From: Schistosoma mansoni
Taxonomy: Eukaryota > Platyhelminthes > Trematoda > Strigeidida > Schistosomatidae
Length of the DNA stretch: 64,000 nucleotides
NCBI RefSeq assembly: GCF_000237925.1
Contig: NC_031495.1
Span: 24,942,872-25,006,871 of the forward strand
Direction: 5' to 3'
This document shows positions 1-12,100 of the stretch, piece after piece (the stretch's first letter is position 1; every line of letters begins with the position of its first letter). The notes under the pieces are model-generated. The model did not search any database and had not been told where the DNA came from. It worked only from the letters and a program-made list of their open reading frames with translations. The translations under genes and the position numbers were made by a program.

Positions 1-3000
1 TAAACTAACTGTTTAGATACTGTATACATAAATTGAAATAGTAATTGTTGTATTCAGGTCTATACCATCAAATCTGGATGCGTCGCCATCGTTATATTTG
101 GGGGACCCTTCTGTTATGCCTGGGTTATCATAGTTGTTAAGTATTGACTCTGTTGAAAACGGAATCATCACAATGTCCATGACTCAAAGTGAAAACACGA
201 AAGACTGATCTAATGAAGATTTATTAACTCTGCAAAACACGTTCTCAAACAAATTTCAAAATCATATCGTCATCAGAGGAAAATATGTAGTGTCTGTTGC
301 TATGTCAAGCCCGCATAGCTTATTCTAGCTTCCGGACGAACCAGTTTATTCATTCTTCTTGAGTCAGATTTTGACCTTGATAATTATTCACTTATCAACC
401 TTGTCTGTTTTTATGTAAGCGTATGTGCATACACATCTTATCTTACTCATCACGTGTCTCTAGCTTATTTTTGTATGACTATAAATATCGATTCACGCTT
501 AGTTAAATCGATATGACTTAATCGTCTACTCCATTGAGTGTCATTTTGTTTTGCTTCGCTTTCCGATCAACCATTATACGAAATATACGTATTCGAGACT
601 ACATTCTCGTGTTCGACTTATTTTTTAATTCTGTTACTCACCAATGCAAGTCGATCATTATATACGAGGATCGGCGAAAGGTATATTTCAATAACAAGCA
701 GCAAACGATCAATGCGGAGTCATATCTAGGGTTACTAAAAGTACACTCATTTATGTACTAATTTTTATAAACACTTTACAATAACACAGTAGGAAATACT
801 TGGAGTTAATAATGTAAACTAACATACTAAATATAGTTCACATGAACTGACACAAGGAAGAGAAATATCACACTGAAGGAAATTTATGCTAAACTGATAC
901 AAGAAATAATAACCTTCAAATGTTACACTGAACGAAGTTGATACCTGTCACTGGTCAAAACTCATTATGAATTGATATGAAAAATATTGACCCTATATAT
1001 AGTGTCCCATCAGTAGTTATAATAATTGATGTTAAAAGATACTATCTGAATAAATCCAGTCCATTTTGGTGAAAGAACAAAAAAAGAATATTGTAGTCGA
1101 CATGCATTTTATTCCTTCTGAAATATAATCTTTATCACTTTTAATATTTTATTCTACTGTAAGTGGTTTTTATTTCAGAATTGTATAAATTTGAAAAAAA
1201 TCAACTAGTGAATCCAATTTAAATGAGATTCACAGTTAACAGTTAGAGAAGAATAAATCGAAGTAGTTGAAATTACTGAAACCTCTGAATCATATATTCC
1301 TCATCATTTGTAATTCCTAAAGTGATATAATACTTTGAATAAAAGAGAATTATTATGTTGGACATCTTAGAGATTGAGGTAAGGTTTGATACTATTGATT
1401 ATTGTCCTGAAGAGAAATTTTGAAAAAACGTAAAAGTTACTTGTCACATGCTGTTAGGAATGAATCAGAATTGATAGCTTTCTTCATTGATTTATCTGAC
1501 TTGATAAAGTTAATAATTTCATATTTTAGCATTAACTGTCATAAGTTTACTACTATTACAGTGAACGAACGCTCAGGTGGGGAAAATCTATCTTTTGCTT
1601 AATACACAATCACGCAGTAATTCAGTGAACTGTGAAAATCATACATTGAATACATAATTTGCACATCTTCGAATTGTTTCTAATGGAATTCATTGTTCCT
1701 CCATTCTTGGTGTTATATTGATTGCTTTCAGTTTCCTTCTCTCTTCTCTTCATTTCAATCTTCTCAACCTTCTGCTCGCCGACGTTCCATTTCCATCATT
1801 GAAGATTGAATAACATGATATTGTTTACTGACAAGTGAGCAACAAGTCACTAGTAAATTGAACAACTTCATACTAACGTGTGGTGTAAAAGTAGGGAGTT
1901 TTGTAGGAGTGAATCTCTAGAAAATTATTGGATTCTCGTTGACTCCAGGAGTACACCTTGATATCATGCATCAGTAAATTTATGTTTCTTAGGATTCATT
2001 ACAATTGAGAGAGGCTTTGAATACCTGTTATCTTCTTATGATGTTCTTTGGTGATAATGCAACTTATAGTATACTCTTTCACTAAGTATCTCTTATTCAA
2101 TAAGCACCTTTGTTTATAGGTCAGGAACCTTTTTTGGTCAATCATTCTAGTTATTATAAGAAGTTCTGTTTGATCAATAACTTCGGATAGAAAAAGGAAA
2201 CATTAATTTATCACATGATGAATTTTAGAGAAGTTTAAATGTTACAATTTATTTAACTGAGGCATTATTTAGGATAATAGAAATAGTCATCGAGACACAT
2301 TTTGAGTTAGGAACACAACTTCAAAAAATATTATTTCCCACTTACTTCGATTTGACGTCATAATAAGTAGGAAGTACAAGAATATAAAAGCCGAAGTAAA
2401 TTTATTTTAATTTCAAATTGTTTTGATGTAAAACTTATAGGCAGATCAAAACCGAATATAATACAAATGACATTAATAAAATGTTGATTATATATTTTGG
2501 TAACATTATTCGAGTTGAACAGATCGAGGAATGTGATTAATCTTCTAATACGTCAAGAATTTTTTTACTGGAATTAAATGCATCATTAGATAATACAAAG
2601 CCTTAGAAATACAAACTTCGACTGATTGGCTGGAAGTTGTCTATCCTAACTGTAATTCTCATTATACAAAAGAATTAACATTTAAACATGCCGTCCATTG
2701 GCTTTTGTAACTTATCGGTGACCATTAGGTTCTGATTAACTGTTCCAAAAGTATCATGCTAGCTGTCCTACTTACATGAATATAGAGTGAGTTATATATG
2801 AATTCGTCAGTACGTACTGGTGATAAATTCATGTCTAGGATGAAAATCTATCCTTTATTACTAGTATGTGTTCTATTCCATTATTAACTTCTGTGACATT
2901 GGCTTAGATAGCTTCTATGTATACTAGTTTTTAAAATTGTTATTTAGACAAATAAATACGTATTCTTCCAATAGGTTAGATTTCACAAATGTTTTTTGTA

Positions 3001-3154
3001 GAATAAAACCGATATCTAGTTTTTACTTTAAAGGTGAAAATTACAAAATGACTTTATTGAGCTTAGCCAAGTTGCAAATTAGGCCGTAACTGACCGATAT
3101 TATTAAATGGGAATTGTACTACATCGAAAATTGACAAAAATCGAAAATGTACGC
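1..3154. other. No gene or recognisable repeat
   Basis: AT-rich sequence with only short chance frames. No splice-bounded coding stretch, RNA gene or family repeat recognised. Confidence 0.5.
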
Positions 3155-4430
3155 CCACACATCCATTCCAAGTGAAGACTGGTGTCGGACAAGACTGATT
3201 ACTCTTACCCTCTCTCTTTCTTCTCGTGGTTGACTGCATTATAAAGACATCAACATCTCAGGAGAAGCACAGAATACAACGGACAGCTCGGAATCAACTG
3301 GATGATTTTAACTTTGCAGATGAGCTACCTGTCCTATCCCATACAAACCAATAAATGCAGATCAAGTCAACTAGTGTAGCAGAAGCCTCTGCATCAGTAT
3401 GTCTCAACATACACAAAGGAAAAAGAAAGATTCTGAAATACAACACTGAGACATATTGGGATGATCCTGAAAATTTCTTGCAATAGACATGATAAGCTCA
3501 GGAAAAATTAAGAAGCATTTTATCCAATCAGCGTTTGATTAGAAGTTTTGCTAGAAATATCGCGAAAATGAAAAGTCACATGTAGAGGTTCTGATTGGCT
3601 GGTTGCTACACTGCTACTATGTTAAATAGTATTCTAGAATTTTCGGGAAAACCCCAGGACTTCTGAAATACTATAAAAACCCTATATTTTCTGTACATAA
3701 ATGAACCTTTGGAGTAAAGTGCACCACGCATATTTGTGCCTTTTCTCTCGTGTTCAAGTCGCTGTATAGTTCTAGCTTGGGGGTTACGAGGCTAGCTTAG
3801 GATACGAATATAGCGTTCAATCAGCAAGACTCATCAGATCACCAACACAATCACACTTGATGGAGAGGATGTGGAATCGTTCACGTACGTGGTAAGCATC
3901 ATCGATGAACGTGGAGGATCCGAAGTAGACGTTAAGGCGAGGATTGACAACGCAATGATGGAATTCCTACAGTTGAACAACATATGGAAAACAAAACAAC
4001 TGTTTTCAAACCAACATCGAAGTGAGAATCTTCAATATGATCGTCAAGACAGTTCTATTGTACGGAGCTGAGACTTGGAGAACTACCACAACCATGATGA
4101 AAAATGTACGTGTTTATAAACAATTGTCTACATAATATGCTGAGTGTCGATTGACCGGATACTATGATGAACAGCCTACTGTGAGAGAGGAGAAACCAGG
4201 TTGGAGCTGAGGAGTTAATTAGGAAAATATGATGTATGTGTATAGGAATTACATTGAGGAAATCATGAAACTGCATCATTGGACAAGATCTTCCCCCGAA
4301 TACTGAAGGGAAGCTGAGAAGTGGAGGACCAAAGAACACATTTCACTGAGAACTTGGATCAGACATTAGAAGGGTGAGTATGAAGTGGAAATAAGTGGAA
4401 AGGAGAGCGCAGGACAGAGTTGGTAGATTT
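3155..4430 (+). mobile_element. SR3/Perere-3-like RTE LINE fragment, split by a solo LTR
   Basis: The 3' part of the reverse transcriptase and the region after it. The start (about 3155) reads like SFEVKTGVRQG in decayed form; TTTGCAGATGAG near 3315 corresponds to the FADD catalytic motif; the copy continues with VGLNIHKGK-like and TLDGE-like stretches. After 3836 it resumes (VETFTYV-like, [16 protein letters not shown] near 4050) and fades at the CAGGACAGAGTTGG segment near 4425, short of the family's 3' end. It has many stops and frame changes, so it is an old dead copy. It matches the larger copies at 28630-29875 and 49086-50015 in the opposite orientation. Confidence 0.8.
3454..3836 (+). 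mobile_element. Solo LTR of an LTR retrotransposon, inserted in an SR3-like LINE
   Basis: A block of about 383 bp that interrupts the LINE reading on both sides and is closely similar to the minus-strand block at 44377-44742. It begins TATTGGGATGAT and ends near CTCATCA. It contains a TATA-like CTATAAAAACC followed by a transcript-start-like stretch, as an LTR promoter would. No internal coding region accompanies it, so it is a solo LTR fossil. A clear target duplication is not visible in this copy. The family cannot be named from an LTR alone. Confidence 0.75.
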
Positions 4431-7400
4431 TCTAAAAATATGTACGAGTAGATTTTCAGTTTTTTGTTATATACTAACCGAGCAAAGACTTAGATTCGTT
4501 CGATTCATTTATTGTGGTTCTAACTGGTTTGGTTGTTTGACAGTCAACTAGTTTTTTATATGGTTCATTTTTTCTCCTGAATATTTCCCAGTCAAAAATT
4601 CCTAATTTTAGCGTTGACTTTTTATTACATTTGTCTGGAGTTTAGATTGTTCACAGAATGCTCTTTGGATGATTATGAACGTTAGGGAAAAAAATTTACA
4701 TTTTTTGCGCTCGAGTACTGACGTATATGCATTTATGTCACTTTAACTCGGTTTTAATATCACCAAACATATTTTTCATAATAACTTAAAACCAATTTAT
4801 TAGTTGTCTGTAACATATTTTGTGAACAAGTATAGTCCACCTAAATGGAGTTGGTTTATAAGTAAATGAATTTTAGACAATAATCGTTTATAATTTCCAA
4901 AAGATATCTTTTGTTTATTGCTAACTCATTTTTAAGTCAAATATGTATTTATCGATTTCAGTATTTTAGAGCAATAAGAAGTGTATCTTCTTATGTAGAG
5001 TGGCATGTTTAGTCTATTCAAGTGTTCGTTCCCCTATCTAACTAGCTGGTGTTTTAAAAAAAACATTGTTGATCGGTAATTTTGCAATACTCTTAGCAAA
5101 CAATTAACATATGTACAGAAAAACAATTATTATTCGACGTAGGATTCTTAATTTAATAATGAATTCATTATTGATTTCTACATCAGAAGAACTAGACAGA
5201 AGTTCAATTCTATATGGGGCTAAAAATGGAGTTCAAAAGTGGAATACCAAAGAGCCCCTTAGAAAAATTATATATTGGCTATACTTGATCCATTCAGTTC
5301 AGTTAAATTCTCTTATTTGTGTTCCGCTGTTTGAAGCAGCTGTTATTCAGGTTCTAGTCATACTTGAAAGCAGTCAGTTTTTGGATATATTTTTCATCTA
5401 GCTAACATGTTTCAGGTGGATCAATTTCCACCTATTACAGTTTTGATAGTAAATACCTCATAAACTGTATGTATACTCGGCGATGTTAAAATGAAGGTGT
5501 ATCATATGGCCAAAAATCCGGAACGCACATCAGAAGAAATGATATTCATTTAAAATAGACAAAATACTAGTAACAAGCACAAGGCAAATCAAATAATTAC
5601 ATTACTAATACTATTGATGCCATACTATAAATAATAATTAATTAGTGATTTTAAATAACTGTACTTTCTGTTAGGAAATTCGCTAATTTTAAGGGATCAA
5701 ACATAACCCAGAGAGTTTAATAAGTGTTGGTGAAGAGTCAAGACAAACAATACAAAGCAAAATGACGTCAATAGAGTGACAGCTTTCCGCAGTCAAAACA
5801 CAAAAGATTAAATACTAAAGGTCAAAACTCATGACTTCAATTTAATCGTAAGAAATTTTGATAAGTTAAAAGTAATAGCAAATAAAGGGATGTAGTGTAA
5901 ATGACTCATGGCGATAGGATACACTCTTTAGTGAAGGGTAAGAGGAATGATAGTGGAATAGAGAATAAAGTTTTGGAAGTGCAGTATATGGAGACAAGAT
6001 GTGGAGAATTTGAGAGAACACATTCAGCACTTAAAATTACGTAATTACTCTTTGCTTTATGTATTACTGAGGATCTAAAATGACTCAATATGCTGGTTTA
6101 TAATTCCAGTGTTTTAAGTGTCGAACTAGCTAATTCTAGTTTTCTTTTTACTTAACAGTCCTAGCTATCAAAAAGAATAGTGATATTGGTTCTGAAGAGC
6201 ACGACTCGAGTAACGGTGGTTTGAAAATTGATTTGGGTTCAAGTAAATGCTAGGAAATAACTCACTTGCACTCAAAATTACAGACTTCCAACATCACATT
6301 ACTCTGCTAAAGAGCGACTCTCCGTCGTATTATGGGACATCACAACTTATATCTAAGCGCATTTACTTATGCAGAGTCGTTGTACACCTTAGATAGTCAT
6401 GACACTTTTGAGGGGTACAAACCCACAACTTGGAAGCATTAAGTAGCGAGTTCAAATACTATTCGACATGCAGTTTAAAGAAGCTACAAAGTGTACTTTT
6501 AACCACTCAATATATGTAGTTGCAGTTCCCATCATCATTTAAGTCAATAATTGTAGACAGACGAGTTTTAAAAAGTGACTGGATACTTTAGTTCTAATAT
6601 ACGGTACTTAAGACCTCCAACGAGCAAAAATAGAAATTCTTTTCTTTGATATTAAGATTAATTATCACATACTCTACCAATTTAACTGTTGACCTTGAGG
6701 TTTAACCCTGACATTTGTTAATAAAAAGAACCAAGTCATATGACCTATTAGAATTAAATTTGTGAGATTTTTAGCAACTGGTATTAAAACTGGCTCTGCG
6801 GTTTGTGTAAGTCCATGCTTGGAGAAATAATCAACGTAATAAATATCTAAGACACACTAGGTCAAAAACTGGTCTGTATTAAGTAGTCGTCCAATCATAT
6901 CCAGAGGTTGAATTTGATTTACTGTATGAATGAGTCATTTGATGTATGTATGAAGAGGATATCCAGTGAAATAGCTTAAAAATGTCAGTTTTGCATAAAG
7001 GGAAAAAAGGTTAAGGTCACATGCAGGAAATAGGTAGTGTGTATTAAGTTATTAGTTAGACGTCCCCAATGATTATATTAAGTTCGGATAGATAACCTAT
7101 GATCTGAAGTACCAGCTCTGAGATCGAATAAACTGTACAGACAAAATCCATCATGTGACGAAGCATTCCCACTGAAAGTTATCAGTTTAGGCTGTTATTA
7201 TGAAGGTTAGTGATAACAAAACAGATTACATGGCAAAATTTCGAAATAATTAATCAGTGAGAGGAAACATTAACTGTTGAGAATGAAAAATATGTTCACG
7301 AAGGAAAACGGAAACAAGAATACAATGTAATTCCACGAAGTAATCACAAAGAGATGATCTATTTTAAACGTAAAATACAGTTATTGGTGTCAAATCTGAT

Positions 7401-8664
7401 AGTTACTATATATAATGGAATTCTGAGCAACAGCTTGTAGCTACACAGCAACATTTAGGATGGGGTGAATAAACAGAACTTTGAAACGAGATTCTCTGGA
7501 AAATCAGTGGGATATGTTTTTGTCTTGTGTAATTTATTGAGCGATTGGCTTATGACCTTTTCCAATTGTGACACTCTAACTATCATAAACCTTTGCATCA
7601 TCCTTTACCGTTCATAAATTATGATACATTGACCAAAAACATGTTAGTCATCTTGTGTCATGTGTCCCAGTTATGTACATGTTGGATTATTATGTTGGTC
7701 TTATACTTTATGAGCATAATTACGTGAGTTTCTAGATCTTAATTGCATAGAACAAAAATAGATATCTAGTTGGCTTCCCAATTGCTTTTTTAGCAGCTGG
7801 GACTGAGTAGAAATATTGTGTAGGCTACTGAAAGTGTGTGTCCAGGGAAAATCAATCATATCACCCTGCTCTCAAAATCGCAAACATGTTTTTGATGAAA
7901 TTTGTAATAAAGATACTAATGTGCTCGACAGAGTCGACGCACTTGATTTGGTGATAAACCCTTGAGAGTAATTGATATGAAACTCTAGGACTCCGATCGA
8001 TCTAACTGTGCGGATAACACTTGGGAAATACGACAAAACTTAAGGATAATTTTTTTGAAATGAAATTTGAAGTTTTATATGAATCAGAATTAAGACTTCC
8101 GCATAAGATAGCAACTTAGTAACTCGTTTGAAATATTAGGATCTAAAACCAAAGACAAACGAGAAGTAAATCTATGGAGAGTAACGAGTTTTCTCTAGCG
8201 TCACGATAACTTCGTTGAATAAACGGACAACGGTATAAAAAACATCTAAGAACACATTTCAGTTCAGTGGTTCTCTTAACAGCCACTTATCAGTAAAACT
8301 GATTTCTCAGTAGACCTAAACTGAAGACTTACAAAACTTTTTTCTTTGTCAATGATGTATGTTAAGAATTGTTAAGTCTTAGATGCTTGGGATATAAATC
8401 AGCAGGAAAAGTCTTGGGAGCACTCTACGGGTTCAATAGAAACTTCTCTTACGACTTGTTTAGATTTGTGATTACATTAGTGTAAAACGATATGGAAAAA
8501 GTCAGTGGATATTAAAATCAAAAGAAATTTCATGACGCCATAAATCAGAGCTGGATAAACTGTTGACTCGAGAAACTTGATTCCATATTTCTTTTTCCTT
8601 GGTAAGCATGGATATTGACAAGACTGCCTGATACTCAGTTTTGTAGATAAAAATGAAATTAAAG
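4431..8664. other. No gene recognised
   Basis: AT-rich; the open frames (for example 5111-5401 on the plus strand) have low-complexity composition and no splice support. No repeat family recognised. Confidence 0.5.
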
Positions 8665-8735
8665 TATATGGATGGAAAGTGCTGGTGGGCGGCCTATACT
8701 CCTCCGCCAGGGTAACAGGCGTAAGTAATTAAGTA
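8665..8735 (+). mobile_element. SR3-like LINE 3' tail fragment
   Basis: A short match to the extreme 3' end of the SR3/Perere-3-like family: GTGCTGGTGGGCGGCCTAT, then AACAGGCGTAAGTAATTAAGTAA, which is the terminal TAAG-type repeat. It corresponds to the tails at 28.63 kb and 49.09 kb in inverted orientation. No coding sequence remains. Confidence 0.75.
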
Positions 8736-9047
8736 ATACATACATCTTCAACATAACAAGAATTCTTGAAACTAACGAAACACATGTTGCAATTTTGACT
8801 GAGTAAACTAGAAACGGATGTAATAACATTAGATATGGTCAGAAACAGCAGCTATTCGTAAAACATTGATCGAACATGTGGTAAAAACCTAAGATAATGA
8901 CAAAATGATATAAATGAAAAATGTGTATTGAAATATAACAAGCACCAAAAAAGTAATACAACCAGATGACTGTAGGATAAAAAACTGCAACATTAATCCA
9001 AATAAAGATAGTATCAAAACTACTGTGTTATGGATCGTAAAAAACAT

Positions 9048-9053
9048 TTTAAT
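9048..9053 (-). promoter_or_regulatory. Candidate variant poly(A) signal of EEF2K
   Basis: ATTAAA on the minus strand, about 120 nt after the stop codon at 9175-9177. No AATAAA was found closer. Confidence 0.3.
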
Positions 9054-9174
9054 TGATCAAAAGAGTAAAAAAGTGATACAAGTACTGATGTCTATAACTG
9101 TATGAACAGCACACAGGGATATATTATATTAAATCATGCCTTGTGACGCCTATGAAGTCAAAATATACTTCCTA

Positions 9175-12100
9175 TCAGTTTGTAATTTGTTCATTTGTTA
9201 AGTATGCTTCATCTGCTAACTCAAAATATCTTGCAGCCAAACGACCCTGTAAAGCACTAGACGCAATTTCTGCAGCTTGAGTGAATAGATCTCCTGAAAA
9301 CAAAATAAATTAGAAGTGAAGGAAAAAAGTTCTAAGTCATCTTTCGTTATATTGCTAAGGTTGAGATTTATTTTGGACGTAAAAACTTGACGGAAAATCC
9401 AAAAACAAAATAAATTATATGGTTACAATGTAAGTTCTTAGAGGAAAAAGTTATACAATCAAGGTTAGAAAAATGAACGTTATTGATTGTATTTTATTCT
9501 TCAGAATTTTACACCTTAAACTTGTAGGGATAAATAGATTGTTATACCACTGTCCTAGATGAACACCTACACACAGTATAAGTTGTAATGAAAACTACAG
9601 TGACTACATAGAATAATATTAATTAGTCTTTAAGCTATAAAGTAAACGCGGATAATATTGAGCTAAATCATAACTTGTAATACAAAACTACATTTAAGTA
9701 TTCAGGAACTCTTGGATTCAAATTATTTTCAATAGTTGAGATCATGAGTCAATTGAAGCTAGACCACCATGAAAAAACCTGAAAGCATTGGATGGCCGTT
9801 TCGTCCTATTGCGGGACTCCTCAGCAGTGTGCACCCACGATCCAGCCTCGCGAGATTCGAACCCAGGACCTATCAGTCTCACGCGCGAGCGCTTAGCCTC
9901 TAGACCACTGAGTCTAACTTCAACCGATCTATGAAATTGAGCGACACATCCACCATTGTCTTCGGTGAGTTACTATCTTACAACAGATCCGGTTGAATAG
10001 TTCAGAAAACAGAAGTGACAAGTTATACAACTTCCTATAAACAATTTATTGTCAACGTTTAATTTTCGACACTGATTGATTGCTTATGAATAACATTTTT
10101 CATCAGGCTATAAACTCAAAACATAGATGATTAATAGAAAAAACAAACAAGATAATGTTGCATACAGAAATGAATTTGATGCCCATATCCAGAAGATTTG
10201 CATTAACACTTTTCTTTTATTGTTTGCTGCATAGTTTTTGTTGCAATGCAGATAACTGTATTTTTTTTCTGTGACGACATGAGTCGTCAAGTTTATAATT
10301 GTGCTTCTTAGTAGTACGACAATTAAATAAGTTAGTGAATAACGCACTTGTTTCCTCATAGTTGCCATCTTTTGGTCAATGACAACTTGAATTGTATTAT
10401 CTTGTCAACATCAGATAGTCAAAGACATTCCACATAATCTGTTTGACAATAAATGATTTGTATGACTGAATATTTTCATATATAGAAAAAGGTATTACGA
10501 TGGTAGTTATCAGTATACGAATGTTGTTATGAGATTCAACCGTTTCTAAACATTAGGCTGTAAATAAAAGTATTGGTGATTTACCCAGCTTAATTCACCT
10601 AGCTAATTATTCATAACAGAGGAACAAGTAATTGGAAGATATTTGATGAAAATATTAAAACAGGGACTGAACCAAACTGTTACACAACTTATACCTTCAT
10701 TATATCTTTTTTAGGTCTATACACCTATAGAAGACCGTTTGTTCAAAAATCATTGAATAAAAAAACAACGTAGGATTTGACATACATAGAGAACAGTCTA
10801 GGTCCTTACACTTTACTTCAGTACACAAAAATTTAACAGAAGGAAAAAGAAATAAATAATAATTATATTAGCTACAATGGTAAACTAAAAACAACAAACA
10901 AGTCTCTTCGAACGAATAAACTAATTTATAACACTTAACGATTTTTAAGCATTCAGCCTTCGATGTAATAATAATACTTGAATAAAGCGAGAACGAAAAA
11001 TTTACAGAATAAAATGAATTCATTATATTTCAAGGCTTCTGAGCAGGCGAGAACGGCTTGACGTTAGGATTACTAGTATTATTATGAACAAAGTTTTCTA
11101 TACATCAGTGTAGTTCGAAACGAAGAAAAGTAAAGTGTTTACAAGTGAGATGACTGAACACTTAATGTACAGTGAACATGAACTCGATATCAAAAAGGCA
11201 CTCAAGATAATTAACGGAGACTACCACCATAAAGCGTTTTCGGCCAGACCACTGTACACAGTAAGTGTGGTAAACTTTTCATTGCCACGTAAAATAACTA
11301 TAGTGGTGTAACGTTTAACTATTCCACAAGCTCTCAATTTTATATTAACTAGGTGGTTTGATTTTACATTCACTAACTTGTTGATGTTTTTTCATCTTGT
11401 TTGTTGATCATTATCTATGACACAAAAAATTTCGTTATATGAATAAATAATATATTTGTAATATCCCAATGAGTAGAAAAATTAGATTTTCTGACGTTTC
11501 GTGGATTAATGTTAATTTGGTTATTTATTCTCTGAAGAAGTGGCTTACACTGAGTCACGAAACGTCAGAAAATCTAATTTTTCTACTCATTGGGATATTA
11601 CAAATATATTATTTATTTATAACAATCTACCCAATGCTCAATTTATTCAAAATTATCAAATCAAAACTTGGTAATGATACCTATTTCGTTATATGACTTC
11701 ATTTTTAACATACAAACACTATTCACTCTTAATAATTATGTTGAATACGCCTTGTATTCTTCCTACTTCTCATGTCTTTCTGTGTTGCATTAAACTTCTC
11801 TTTACTGATTAAGGAATGAACAACTTTGTTCATAATAATATTAGTTATCGTAGCTTGAAGTAATTTGTACCTGATGAGAAGCCTCTAAATAAAATGAATT
11901 CATTTTATTCTGTAAATCGTGGGATTCTCAATCTACTTGAGTTTCTTAAAGCAACAAGGTGGACGAAATAATAATTATTACCAGTATACTGTATCCATTG
12001 ACAAACTCTACTACTTTGTTAAACAACGCGAAATATCAAATTTTACAAGTAGAAACTTACCAGCTAAAGAAAAATTTTGTTTAAGACCGAAGCCACCGAC

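Noticed and set aside
3590-3780. Host promoter or first exon suggested by a TATA-like element
   Set aside because: It lies inside the solo LTR and recurs in the copy at 44.4-44.7 kb, so it belongs to the element.
5156-5175. AATAATGAATTCATTATT palindrome as a third copy of the 11-kb inverted-end family
   Set aside because: Similarity stops at the short AT palindrome; the flanking GGCTTCT-type part of the end is missing.
11469-11696. 75-codon plus-strand frame
   Set aside because: It runs through both arms and the loop of the foldback element, so the frame follows from the repeat and has no coding support.
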